Of a DNA stretch of 35,939 nucleotides, positions 8,039 through 16,383 are shown piece by piece. Source of the DNA: Myxococcales bacterium. Its GTDB lineage: Bacteria > Myxococcota_A > Polyangia > Palsa-1104. The number at the start of each line of letters is the position of its first letter. Positions within the stretch are counted from its first letter, which is position 1. A program made the position numbers and the translations under genes. The stretch covers positions 1-35,939 of the forward strand of contig JAQBQH010000030.1 in NCBI GenBank assembly GCA_028287105.1. Reading direction: 5' to 3'. The notes under the pieces are model-generated. The model worked only from the letters and a program-made list of their open reading frames with translations. It was not told the DNA's origin and did not search any database.

Positions 8039-11000
8039 GCGCCAGCGGCTCGACCGCCGCGACGTCGCGCGCCATCTCGACGAGATGGGCGTGGCAGGTC
8101 AGCAGCACCACCTGCGTCTTCTTCGCAAACTCCGACAGCACCGACAGCGTGGCGCGCGTGCGCGCCGCGTCGAAGTTCACCAGCACGTCGTCGAGGACGA
8201 GCGGCAGCGGCTCGGACCCTTCGCAGTAGTGGCGCACGTAGGCGAGCCGTACGGCCAGCCATAGCTGCTCGCGCGTGCCGGTCGACATCGCCGCCGGTGT
8301 GACCTCGACGCCGTCGGCGCGAACGGCCACGAAGGTCGCCTCGTCGTCGTAGCGCGGGTAGACGCGGCGGTAACGCCCCTCGGTGAGCGCCGCGAACAGC
8401 GACGAGAGCTCCTCGATCATGCGCGGCTGATGGCGCTCCTGAAAGCGCGCCACCTGTCGCTCGAGGAGCGCCCGCGCCAGCGTCACCACCGAATATTGCT
8501 CGACGAGGCCGCGGAGCTCGGCGCGGCGCGACTCGATGCCGGCGCCGATCTCGGCGGCGCGCGCGCCACCGTCGAGCTGCGCCAGCGTCGCCTCGGCGGC
8601 GCCCACCCGCTCGGCGGCGGCGCGATAGGCGCCCTCGAGCCCGGCGAGCCGCGCCTCGAGATCGCTCCGCTCGGCGTCGACGACGCTGCGCTCCGCCGTC
8701 TCCAGCGCCGCGTCGAACGCCGCGACGGCCATGGCGCCGCGCGACTCGGCGACGGCGCGACGCAGCCGCTCGATCTCGCGGTCGAGCGCATGCGCGCGCC
8801 GGGCGGCCGTGGCGGCGGCGAGGAACGCGGTCTCGTCGGTGACGGCGGCACGGGTCAGCCACTCGGCGATGGCGGCGGCTAGCGCGCGCTGCGCCACCGT
8901 GACCGCCTGTCGCTCGTCGCGCAGCTCGGCCTCGAGCGCGGCGAGCTGACCGCGCTTGGCGGCGGCGGCGTGCGCGGCGCTCAGGCGATCGTGCAGCTCG
9001 CGCATCGCGGCGGCGCCATCGGCGGCGGCCAGCGGCGGCGCCACGTCGTGACAGAGCCGCTTGACCTCGTTGCGCCACGACGCGACGCTCGACGAGAGCT
9101 TGCGCGCGCGCTCTTCGTCCTGGCGCAGCCGCTCGAGATCGTCGCGCACCGCGAGCACCGTGTCGACGACGCGCTTGGCGGCGGCGAGCTCCATGCGCTC
9201 GTCGAGCTTGAGCGTCGCCAGGATGACGCGCAGCCGCTGCTTGTAGTCGTCCTGCGCGCCGGTCAGCGCGGCGCGACGCTCGGTCACGCGCGCGCGCTTG
9301 GCTTCGACCTCGCGCAGCCGCGCGTGATCCTCGAGCCACTCCAGCATCGTGTCGGGCGACTGCGGCTGAAAGCCGCAGCGGGTCCACAGTGCCTGCCAGG
9401 CGGCCTCCGAGAGCGCGCGCGCATCCTCGGCCGCCGTCACGTCGTTGGCGCAATCGGCGAGCGCGCGGTCGACGTCGCCGAGCCGCAAGAGCAGCTCGTC
9501 GCGCTTGGCCACGTCGTCGGAGCGACGGCGCAGCTCGTCGGCGTGCGCATCGGCGGCGCGCATCGCCGCTTCGAATTGATCGGCGAGCTGGCCCCGCTCG
9601 GCCGCGCGCGTGGCCGCGCCGCTCAGGCTCCGGCGCAGCTCGCCGAGCGCCTGGTCGCGCGTCGCGCGCAGGCGATGCAGCTCCTCGGTCGACGGCACGA
9701 CCCCGCCGGCCTCGAGCCGCGACCGCTTGCCCTCGAGATCGCGCCGCTCGGTGCGCAGCCGCTCGAGGTCGCGCCTGCGCTCGGCCAGCGCGCGATCGTG
9801 ATCGCGCAGCGCCGCCCGGTGCTGCTTGACCTCCTCGGCGCGCGGCACCGGCAAGAACGCATCGGTGGCATCGATGGGCCACGGCGGATCGAGGCGCCGC
9901 TTGAGCGCCTGCCACGCGTCGTCGAGCAGACGCTCTTCGCCGGCCATGCGCTCGAGCTCCGCGCCGCGATCGCGCTGCGCCGACCAGCCGTCGCGCAGCC
10001 GCTCGAGGCTGGTCGCGAACAGCGGCCCAGGCAGCACGTCCAGATCGTCGAGCGCCCAGCCCTCGCGCAGCTCGGACAGCTGGCGCGACAGCTCGAGCCG
10101 CCGCGTGCGCACGCCGCCCGCCAGCTCCTCGGCCTGACGCTGCTCCTCGACGTGGCGACCGAGCCCTTCGTGCAGCGGGCGGATGCGCGGCGCCGCCGAG
10201 AGGAGCGCCTCGTCGACGGTGAGGGTCTCGGCCTCGCGCTGCGCGCGCGCCAGCTTGGCGTCGATCTCCTCGGCGCGCTTGCCGAGCCGCGCCCGTTCGG
10301 CCAACGCGCGCTCGAACTCCTCGCCTGCCGTCGGTGGCAGCGGCGGTGGCGCCAGCGTCGCCCGCTCGACGAGCGCGCCGCGCAGCTCGTCGCGACGCGG
10401 CAGCGCGCGCAGCAGCGCCTCCTGGTCACCGATGCGCCGGAGCAGCTCCGCCCGCGTCCGTCCCAGCGTCTCGGCCTCCTGGCGCGCCGTGTCGCGCGCC
10501 TCGACCCGTCCGCGATGATCGTCCGAGCGCACCTGGCTGTCGCGCAGCGAACGCTCGAGCTCCTTGAGCTCGGCCAGCGTCGCGTTGATCAGCTTGCCGC
10601 CGCGCCCTTTGACCGTGAACAGCGAGTCGGCCTGCGCGCGCAGCTCTTCGATCACCGCCTGTGGGCTCCGCGCGGCGCCGAGCCCGGCCCCGGCGATGGC
10701 GGCACGCAGCCCCTCGTCGCGCAGCGCCTCGCCGCCGCGCGCCAGATCGTCGAGCGAAAAGGCGAACACGGTGGCGAACATCTCCGCCGACGGCCGCCCC
10801 AGCCGCTGCTTCAACAGCTCGTCGGTGAGCGCGACGTCGCCGAGCTTGCCGCGCAGCCCGCGCTTCTTCTCGCGGCGCACCTCGGCGATGGCGCCGTCGG
10901 CGAAGGCGAGCGTGCCGCCCACGGCGATGGTGTCGCTCGGCCAGCGAAAATCGAACGCCTCGCCGCGCGGAAAGCCGAAGAGGCAGGCGCGTAGCGCCGC

Positions 11001-11123
11001 CAGCAGCGTCGACTTACCGGCCTCGTTGGCGCCGTAGAGCAGCGTCAGGCCGTTGCCGTCGAGCGGCAGCGTCACGTCGGCGAAGTAGCCGAAGCGCTCG
11101 AGCCGCAGCTCCGTCAGTCGCAC
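8025..11123 (-). CDS. YhaN-like SMC/Rad50-type ATPase (SbcC-like subunit)
   Basis: A 1032-residue ATPase. The N-terminal half-domain starts with MRLTELRLERFGYF and has a Walker A GANEAGKST (31-39). A very long coiled-coil region rich in Glu, Arg, Ala and Leu follows (about 180-860). The C-terminal half-domain has an ABC signature-like STGTREQLWLAVRLAY and a Walker B with LPLVLDDVLVNFD. This matches the YhaN family, relatives of SbcC/Rad50 that pair with a metallophosphoesterase nuclease to process DNA ends or hairpins. I see no CxxC zinc hook in the middle, which fits YhaN rather than SbcC. The GTG start lies 13 bp after the YhaO-like stop, so the two form an operon. Confidence 0.85.
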   Translation of the reverse strand: MRLTELRLERFGYFADVTLPLDGNGLTLLYGANEAGKSTLLAALRACLFGFPRGEAFDFRWPSDTIAVGGTLAFADGAIAEVRREKKRGLRGKLGDVALTDELLKQRLGRPSAEMFATVFAFSLDDLARGGEALRDEGLRAAIAGAGLGAARSPQAVIEELRAQADSLFTVKGRGGKLINATLAELKELERSLRDSQVRSDDHRGRVEARDTARQEAETLGRTRAELLRRIGDQEALLRALPRRDELRGALVERATLAPPPLPPTAGEEFERALAERARLGKRAEEIDAKLARAQREAETLTVDEALLSAAPRIRPLHEGLGRHVEEQRQAEELAGGVRTRRLELSRQLSELREGWALDDLDVLPGPLFATSLERLRDGWSAQRDRGAELERMAGEERLLDDAWQALKRRLDPPWPIDATDAFLPVPRAEEVKQHRAALRDHDRALAERRRDLERLRTERRDLEGKRSRLEAGGVVPSTEELHRLRATRDQALGELRRSLSGAATRAAERGQLADQFEAAMRAADAHADELRRRSDDVAKRDELLLRLGDVDRALADCANDVTAAEDARALSEAAWQALWTRCGFQPQSPDTMLEWLEDHARLREVEAKRARVTERRAALTGAQDDYKQRLRVILATLKLDERMELAAAKRVVDTVLAVRDDLERLRQDEERARKLSSSVASWRNEVKRLCHDVAPPLAAADGAAAMRELHDRLSAAHAAAAKRGQLAALEAELRDERQAVTVAQRALAAAIAEWLTRAAVTDETAFLAAATAARRAHALDREIERLRRAVAESRGAMAVAAFDAALETAERSVVDAERSDLEARLAGLEGAYRAAAERVGAAEATLAQLDGGARAAEIGAGIESRRAELRGLVEQYSVVTLARALLERQVARFQERHQPRMIEELSSLFAALTEGRYRRVYPRYDDEATFVAVRADGVEVTPAAMSTGTREQLWLAVRLAYVRHYCEGSEPLPLVLDDVLVNFDAARTRATLSVLSEFAKKTQVVLLTCHAHLVEMARDVAAVEPLALSSA

Positions 11124-11136
11124 GGCAGGCTCACTC

Positions 11137-12357
11137 TCACGGCGCGACGAGCGCCGACACCAGGTGCGCCTCCACCTCGTCGATCAGGCGCGCGACGTCC
11201 AGGTCCCCCGAGAGCTCCTCGCCCAGCTTCTCCATGAGCGGCGCCAGCTCCGCGCGCAGCTCGGCCGCCAGCGTCGGGTCGCGCCGCGCCTCGCCGACCG
11301 CGCGCAAGAGCTCGCCCACGAAGCCTTCCGACGAACGCAGCTCGTCGAGCGCCACCGCCGGCCGCGTGCGCAGCTCGATCTTCTCCAGCCACAGCTCGCC
11401 CGCGAAATCGAGCGCCCGCCCGCGCAGCTCGTTGATGACGCGCTCCCGCGCCGACGCGACCTCGGCATGCGCCCGCGTCGCCCCGTCGACGACGAGCCGC
11501 GCCGCCACCAGCCGCCCGTCCGCCTCGTCGCGCGCGCGCGCGAACGCCAGGCGCGCCTTGTCGTAGAGCTCGTCGGCGCCGTCGTTCTCGGCGAGCGTGA
11601 GCTGAAGCTCGCACCAGCGCACCACGTCGAGCGGCGCGTGCCGCACCTCGGTCACCGCGCCCGCCTCGACCGACACCACGACCGCGCCCTTGGGCCCTGT
11701 CTCGCGGATGTGCCGCCCCTGCGTGTTACCGGGGAAGACCACCCACGGCGCGCGATGCAGCACCTCGTGCGCATGCACGTGGCCGAGCGCCCAGTAGTCG
11801 TAGCCCTTGTGCGTCAGCTCCTCGACGCGGCAGGGCGCGTAGTTATGGTGCAACGGCCGCCCATCGGCGCTGGTGTGCAGGACGCCGACGTTGAGCGCGC
11901 CCTCGATCGCCGCCGGATACTGCGGCACCAGCGACTCCTTGATCTCGCGCCGCGCGTAGCTGAGCCCATGCAGCGCCACGCCGTAGTCCTCGAGGACGAT
12001 CGTCTCCGCGCGATCGTCGGAGAAGACGTGCACGTGATCGGGCCAGGTCAGCGAGCGCGTCACCTCGCTCGCCGCGTCGTGGTTGCCGCGCACGAGGTAG
12101 ACCCGTGTGCCGAGATCGCGCAGCCGGTTGAGCTCGCGCAAGAAGAAGAGCCCGGTGTTGAAGTCCTTCCACTCGCCGTCGAACACGTCACCGGCGAGCA
12201 CCAAAAACGCCGCCCGCTCGTCGAGACAGAGCTGCACCAGGTTCGACAGCGCCCGTCGCGTCGCGCCGCGCACGCGCTCCACCGGCGCCCCTTCGTACGC
12301 CGACAACCCCTTGAGAGGGCTGTCGATGTGCAGGTCGGCGGCGTGGACGAACTTCAC
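11137..12357 (-). CDS. YhaO-like DNA repair exonuclease (SbcD/Mre11-type metallophosphoesterase)
   Basis: A 406-residue nuclease subunit with all Mre11-type metal motifs in order: ADLHIDSP (7-14), GDVFDG, GNHD, and GHVHAHE. The C-terminal part (after about 270) is helical and probably binds the partner coiled coil. With the ATPase encoded immediately downstream it should form an SbcCD-like complex acting on DNA ends, hairpins or protein-blocked ends. I placed the start at GTG 12357. The protein then begins MKFVHAADLH, as is usual for the family, and a good promoter ends seven bases upstream. A TTG at 12381 is in frame but lies inside the promoter. Expression is probably under LexA control. 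Confidence 0.85.
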   Translation of the reverse strand: MKFVHAADLHIDSPLKGLSAYEGAPVERVRGATRRALSNLVQLCLDERAAFLVLAGDVFDGEWKDFNTGLFFLRELNRLRDLGTRVYLVRGNHDAASEVTRSLTWPDHVHVFSDDRAETIVLEDYGVALHGLSYARREIKESLVPQYPAAIEGALNVGVLHTSADGRPLHHNYAPCRVEELTHKGYDYWALGHVHAHEVLHRAPWVVFPGNTQGRHIRETGPKGAVVVSVEAGAVTEVRHAPLDVVRWCELQLTLAENDGADELYDKARLAFARARDEADGRLVAARLVVDGATRAHAEVASARERVINELRGRALDFAGELWLEKIELRTRPAVALDELRSSEGFVGELLRAVGEARRDPTLAAELRAELAPLMEKLGEELSGDLDVARLIDEVEAHLVSALVAP

Positions 12358-12364
12358 GCGAAAG

Positions 12365-12393
12365 ACTATAGGACCGAACAAGTGTTCAGTAAA
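12365..12393 (-). promoter_or_regulatory. SOS promoter with LexA-like box, yhaO-yhaN operon
   Basis: On the minus strand TTTACT (12393-12388), a 17-bp spacer and TATAGT (12370-12365) form a sigma70-type promoter. It is followed by seven bases and the GTG start. The spacer holds a perfect palindrome, GAACAAGTGTTC (12376-12387). The wider CGAACAAGTGTTCAG resembles both the Gram-positive CGAAC-N4-GTTCG operator and the Myxococcus LexA motif ending in GTTCAG. LexA bound here would block RNA polymerase. Confidence 0.7.
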
Positions 12394-12436
12394 GGTTTTC
12401 GTGCCGCGATTTCTGGTTTTTCCGCGCCGTTTGCCG

Positions 12437-13255
12437 TCAGTAAATCGGCGTCGGCATCAGCCACTGCGGCTCGTCGAGCGCCGCGACGAACGCGCGCCAT
12501 TCGGCGCCGCGCGTGATCATGCCGGTGAACGCGTGGCGCAGCATGGCGCCGCGCTTCTCGTGACACAAAAGCTCGAAGGTCGCCGCGTTGAGACCATCGA
12601 GCAGCACGATGCACTGCCGCCACAGCTCGCGCGACGCCGGCGGCGCCCAGTGTGAAAAATAGTTCACCGCCAGCTGCCGCTCGCGCGCGCCGTGCTTGAC
12701 CAGCTCCGGCACGGCGAAGCGCTCGGCCGCATGCACCGAATACCAGTGCTGCTGCACCTCGTTGAGCCCCGCGCACAGCTGCCAGCGGATGCGCGCGTCG
12801 TCGACCGCCAGCGCATCGATGAAGAGGCGAAACTCGTCGGGGAACTTGAATGGCGGAGTCCAGCCGTCGGGGATGTGCTGATGGCGCCGCTCCAGCCACG
12901 GGAAGTCCTTGGCGAGCGCCTCCTGCGTGCGCGCCGACAGCTTCTTGCGAAACTTCTCGCCCGCGCGCAGCACCGCACGCACCGTCGCCAAGAACGCCAG
13001 CCCGTTGGCGCGCGACGGCGCCCAGCGCGCGCGGTCGTAGAACTTGGTCAGCGAGCCGAGGTCCGCGCGCGTCGGCTGCGCCACTTGCCGCCACACGTCG
13101 CACAGCTTCTCGTAGTCGCCTGCGCAGTAGGCCTCGTAGGAGCGGTCGACCTCCTCGTCGCTGGCGAGTCGAAAAAAGGGGATCGCCGCCAGCCGCGGCA
13201 GCAGTCCCACCTCGAAGCTGCGCTCCGGCTCAGCCAGTCGAGCTTCGCGATTCAT
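12437..13255 (-). CDS. Conserved-looking hypothetical protein
   Basis: I do not recognise this 272-residue protein. It has no signal peptide or membrane segment, is rich in Trp, Phe, Arg and Glu, and looks mostly alpha-helical. Notable stretches are YEAYCAGDYEKLCDVWRQV (about 42-60), HIPDGWTPPFKFPDEFRLF, and HWYSVHAAERFAVPELV, which has two His in a helix-like setting. Its ATG lies inside the 3' end of the halogenase-like gene (26-bp overlap), so it is translated with that enzyme and the desaturase as the third gene of an operon. A role in the same pathway, perhaps as a scaffold or non-flavin enzyme, is inferred only from position. Confidence 0.7.
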   Translation of the reverse strand: MNREARLAEPERSFEVGLLPRLAAIPFFRLASDEEVDRSYEAYCAGDYEKLCDVWRQVAQPTRADLGSLTKFYDRARWAPSRANGLAFLATVRAVLRAGEKFRKKLSARTQEALAKDFPWLERRHQHIPDGWTPPFKFPDEFRLFIDALAVDDARIRWQLCAGLNEVQQHWYSVHAAERFAVPELVKHGARERQLAVNYFSHWAPPASRELWRQCIVLLDGLNAATFELLCHEKRGAMLRHAFTGMITRGAEWRAFVAALDEPQWLMPTPIY

Positions 13256-14840
13256 CGTCCTTGCGCGGGCGCTGGCCGGAGAAGAAGCGGGTCCATTCGG
13301 GATCGGCCGCCATCCAGCCGAGGCCGTCGGGGAAGAGGCGGTACCGTTGCGCCAGCCGTTCGGCGAAGCCCCAGGCGCGCGTCAGCTTGAAGAAGTACGG
13401 GCGCGCGTTCGGCAGCTTCCACAAGGGCCAGGTTACGCGATAGACGCGCTTGCCCGGCAAGAGCGCCTTCTTGAGGAGCTTACCGTCCTCGAGATCGCGG
13501 TCACCGTCGCGCAGCGCCTCTTCCTGGAAGCGAACCAGACTGTCGAGGCGCTCCTGCGAGCCCCACTGCATGCGGTAGTGGCGATCGAGGTTGGACTGCA
13601 CCCAGCGACGGGGATCCTGCAGATGATAGAGCTCCGCGATCTCGCCGAGCTCATAGAGCGCGGTCTGCATGACCACGTGCGGGCGATGCCAACCCTCTTT
13701 GTACTTGAAGCGGTTGAGCTGCGTGACCGCCTTCTGCGTCAGCTGGAACTCGGCGTTGAGCGTTGCGACGGTCTTCTCGCACACGGCGGCGTTGCCGCGC
13801 ACGTCGCCGGTGACGATCGGCCCGAGCGCCGCCAGCTGGCGGCACGCGGTCTCGATGCCGATGGAGTAGAGCGCATCGGTGAACCAGGCCGCGTCGCCGA
13901 CGATGGCGTAGCGCTTCGTCGACAGCCAGTGCTCGGAGTTGTACGGCAGGTGCGCATAATATTGATACGGCTCGAGCGGGCGCGCGCCGCGCAGCGCGTC
14001 GGCGATGGGCGGGAACTTCGCCACCATCTCCCAGAAGCCGTGGTCGTCGGTCTTGACGTTGGGCTGGTGCTGCTCGTTGTCGAACGACACGCCCACCGAC
14101 GTCAGATCGTTGCGCTGATGGATCCACCAGAACCAGAAGCCCTGGCCGCAGAAGTGGATCGTGTGGCGCCGGCGATCGACGCCGTGGAAGGTGCGCCAGA
14201 AATTGGGATCGTCGTTGACGCCCGAGAAGCGGTTCCACACCGACGCGGTGTCGAGCGACTTGACCGGATGGGTGATGCCGAGCTGACGGCCCAGCACCGA
14301 GCGCCGGCCGCTGGCGTCGAGGACCCAGCGCGCCTCGAGCTCCGCAGGCTTTCCGTGATGGGCGTAGTGCACGACGTGCGGCTCACCGAGCTCCACCTGC
14401 TCGACGCTGGCGCCGTCGAGATAGGCGACTCCGGCCGCCTTCGCCAACTCGGCGACGTGGCGGTTCATCGAGGTGCGCTCGACGTGGAACGTCGGGATCA
14501 GCTTGGAAAAGGCGCTCGGATTTTTCTCGAGCGGCGTCAGCGACAAGAGGAGCTCGTGGCACTCCTCCATCGTCTTGGGCAGCTCGCCGGTGCGCGGGCG
14601 CACCAGGAAGTCGAAGCCGAACTTGCGATAGGCGTTCTTCTTCAGCCAATCGGTGAGCCCGATCTCGTGGCGCATGAAGACGCTCGAGCCTTCGGTGAGC
14701 GCCTCGCCGACGACGACCTTCTGCTCCTTGCCCCAGGGCCGCGACTCGAGGATCACGCACGACATGCCGCGGCGCTGCAGCATGACCGCCGCCATCGAGC
14801 CGACCAACCCGCCACCCAGGATCGCAACGTCGTACTTCAC
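13230..14840 (-). CDS. Flavin-dependent halogenase-like FAD oxidoreductase
   Basis: A 536-residue flavoprotein. The N-terminal Rossmann motif is GGGLVG (9-14), followed by VVVGEALTEG (43-51), which corresponds to the GE[AS] segment of flavin halogenases. YRKFGFDF (71-78) offers a Lys (73) at the place of the halogenases' catalytic Lys. GFWFWWIHQ (234-242) matches their WxWxIP motif except that Pro is His. The FAD-binding GDAAWFTDALYSIGIE block is present. The family runs from true tryptophan or phenol halogenases to monooxygenase-like members in pigment clusters. The Pro-to-His change leaves halogenation unproven. The GTG start directly abuts the desaturase TGA (TGAGTG), showing translational coupling in the operon. 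Confidence 0.75.
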   Translation of the reverse strand: MKYDVAILGGGLVGSMAAVMLQRRGMSCVILESRPWGKEQKVVVGEALTEGSSVFMRHEIGLTDWLKKNAYRKFGFDFLVRPRTGELPKTMEECHELLLSLTPLEKNPSAFSKLIPTFHVERTSMNRHVAELAKAAGVAYLDGASVEQVELGEPHVVHYAHHGKPAELEARWVLDASGRRSVLGRQLGITHPVKSLDTASVWNRFSGVNDDPNFWRTFHGVDRRRHTIHFCGQGFWFWWIHQRNDLTSVGVSFDNEQHQPNVKTDDHGFWEMVAKFPPIADALRGARPLEPYQYYAHLPYNSEHWLSTKRYAIVGDAAWFTDALYSIGIETACRQLAALGPIVTGDVRGNAAVCEKTVATLNAEFQLTQKAVTQLNRFKYKEGWHRPHVVMQTALYELGEIAELYHLQDPRRWVQSNLDRHYRMQWGSQERLDSLVRFQEEALRDGDRDLEDGKLLKKALLPGKRVYRVTWPLWKLPNARPYFFKLTRAWGFAERLAQRYRLFPDGLGWMAADPEWTRFFSGQRPRKDDESRSSTG

Positions 14841-16316
14841 TCAGCCAACTCCATGCTCCAACTGTAGCGCCATCTTGGTGGCAATGCGCGCCGACAAGCA
14901 GACCATCGGCAAACCGGCGCCCGGATGGACGCTGCCGCCGCAGAAATAAAGTGCACCGATGCCCGGCATCGTGTTGGCCGGCCGCTTGAACGCGGCCATG
15001 CGCGAGTTCGAGGCCAGCCCGTAGATGGCGCCCTTCGACGAGGGGAAGCGCGCGGCCACGTCGGGCGGCGCGATCTCGTGGGTCGCCGTCGGCGCCAGCG
15101 TCCAGCCGTGGCGCGCCAGCACCTCTTCGATGCGCGCCCGGCAGCGCGGCGACTCGACCGACCAATCGATGGCGCCCCCCTTGGCGTCGAGCGGCGGCGC
15201 GTTGGTGAGGATGAAATATTTCTCGGGCGATTCGGCGCAGACGTAGACCGTCGGGTCGTCGGGGGTGCGCCGCTCGACGACGAGCTCCTCGAACTCGCGC
15301 CGGTAGTCGCGGCTGAAGAAGACGTTGTGGTGCAGGAGCGCCATCGGAGCCGGCGCAGCGACGGCGATGAGCACGTAGGCGGAGAGCGAGAGCTCCTCGG
15401 CCTCGTATTTGCGGAGGAGCTTTTGCGCGGGCGGCGCGGCCGGCAGGAGGCGCCCGAACGCATCGGCCACGTCGCAGTTGGCGATGACGCAATCGGCCCA
15501 ATCGACGGCGCCGTTGACGCGCACGCCGCGCGCGCGCAGCGCCGTGGCCAGCGGGCCGCCGGTCGGCTCGACCACGATCTCCTCGACGTCGGCGTTGCAG
15601 GTGATGACCACGCCGAGCTCTTCGGCGCGCCGGCGCAGCGCCTCGGCGAGGCGCACGATGCCGCCCTCGACGGCGAAGATGCCGTAGGCGTTCTCGACGT
15701 GCGCGATCACCGCCAGCGTCGCCGGCGCGTGATAGGGCGAGCTGCCGTTGTAGGTCGCGTAGCGCGCGAACAGCTGGCGCAGCCGCGGATCGACGAAGAA
15801 GTCCTCGAGCGCGCGCCACAGCGTGCGCATGCCGTCGATCTGCGTCATCTGCCACAGCGCGCGCGGGCTCATGAAGTCGAAGATCGAGGGGACCGCGTTC
15901 TCCATGAACGGGCCGCGCACGACGTCGAAGATCTTGGCCGCGTGCTTGCGGTAGCGGCGGTAGCCGTCGGCGTCGCGCTGGCCGGAGAAGGCGGCGATCG
16001 CCTGGGAGGAGCGCGCCTCGTCGGTGAAGAGATCGAGGTGGCTGCCGTCGGGGAAGAAGTGGCGGCACAACGGATCGACGGGCGCGAGCGTCACGTAGTC
16101 GGCGAGCTTGCCGTCGAAGAGCTCGTCGAAGACCCAGCGCATCGTGAACACCGAGGGTCCGGCGAGCACCTTGTGGCCGCCGACGTCGACCTCGCGCAGC
16201 TTGCCGCCGACCGTCTCGCCGCGCTCGTAGAGGCGGACTTTGACGCCTGCGCGCGCCATATTAATAGAGGCAGCCAGCCCGCCGACCCCGGCGCCGATGA
16301 CGATCGCAGACTTCAC
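14841..16316 (-). CDS. CrtI/CrtD-type carotenoid desaturase or related FAD oxidoreductase
   Basis: A 491-residue protein with the phytoene-desaturase architecture. It starts with the dinucleotide-binding motif GAGVGGLAASINMARAG and ERGETVGGK. It has the central YATYNGSSPY and GIFAVEGGIVRLAEAL blocks. It ends with the family hallmark ALYFCGGSVHPGAGLPMVCLSARI. The fit seems closer to CrtD-like 1-hydroxycarotenoid desaturases than to CrtI, but substrate cannot be assigned by eye. No phytoene synthase or other crt gene is in the window. It is the first gene of a leftward three-gene operon. Its GTG start is only 67 bp from the imuA ATG, so its promoter shares the SOS-controlled intergenic region. 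AAGG lies upstream as a modest ribosome-binding site. Confidence 0.8.
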   Translation of the reverse strand: MKSAIVIGAGVGGLAASINMARAGVKVRLYERGETVGGKLREVDVGGHKVLAGPSVFTMRWVFDELFDGKLADYVTLAPVDPLCRHFFPDGSHLDLFTDEARSSQAIAAFSGQRDADGYRRYRKHAAKIFDVVRGPFMENAVPSIFDFMSPRALWQMTQIDGMRTLWRALEDFFVDPRLRQLFARYATYNGSSPYHAPATLAVIAHVENAYGIFAVEGGIVRLAEALRRRAEELGVVITCNADVEEIVVEPTGGPLATALRARGVRVNGAVDWADCVIANCDVADAFGRLLPAAPPAQKLLRKYEAEELSLSAYVLIAVAAPAPMALLHHNVFFSRDYRREFEELVVERRTPDDPTVYVCAESPEKYFILTNAPPLDAKGGAIDWSVESPRCRARIEEVLARHGWTLAPTATHEIAPPDVAARFPSSKGAIYGLASNSRMAAFKRPANTMPGIGALYFCGGSVHPGAGLPMVCLSARIATKMALQLEHGVG

Positions 16317-16348
16317 GTGCCCTTACGTATGGCCGATGCGGTTGCCGC

Positions 16349-16377
16349 TTGAAACCTGTTCATCTGTTCAGTATATT
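16349..16377 (+). promoter_or_regulatory. SOS promoter with LexA-like box, imuA-imuB-dnaE2
   Basis: TTGAAA (16349-16354), a 17-bp spacer and TATATT (16372-16377) form a strong sigma70-type promoter, with the imuA ATG six bases further on. The box CTGTTCATCTGTTCAGT (16356-16372) fits the Myxococcus xanthus LexA motif CTRHAMRYBYGTTCAGS, as I recall it, at 15 of 17 positions. It lies in the spacer exactly as in the yhaO promoter. The same 67-bp gap drives the divergent desaturase operon. Confidence 0.75.
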
Positions 16378-16383
16378 CGAAAC

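Noticed and set aside
8970-10994. Open frame of 674 codons antisense to the YhaN-like gene
   Set aside because: Biased composition, no domain, and complete overlap with a well-supported coiled-coil ATPase.
12358-12381. TTG start for the YhaO-like protein
   Set aside because: It would place the -10 box inside the coding region and add residues before the conserved KFVHAADLH start.
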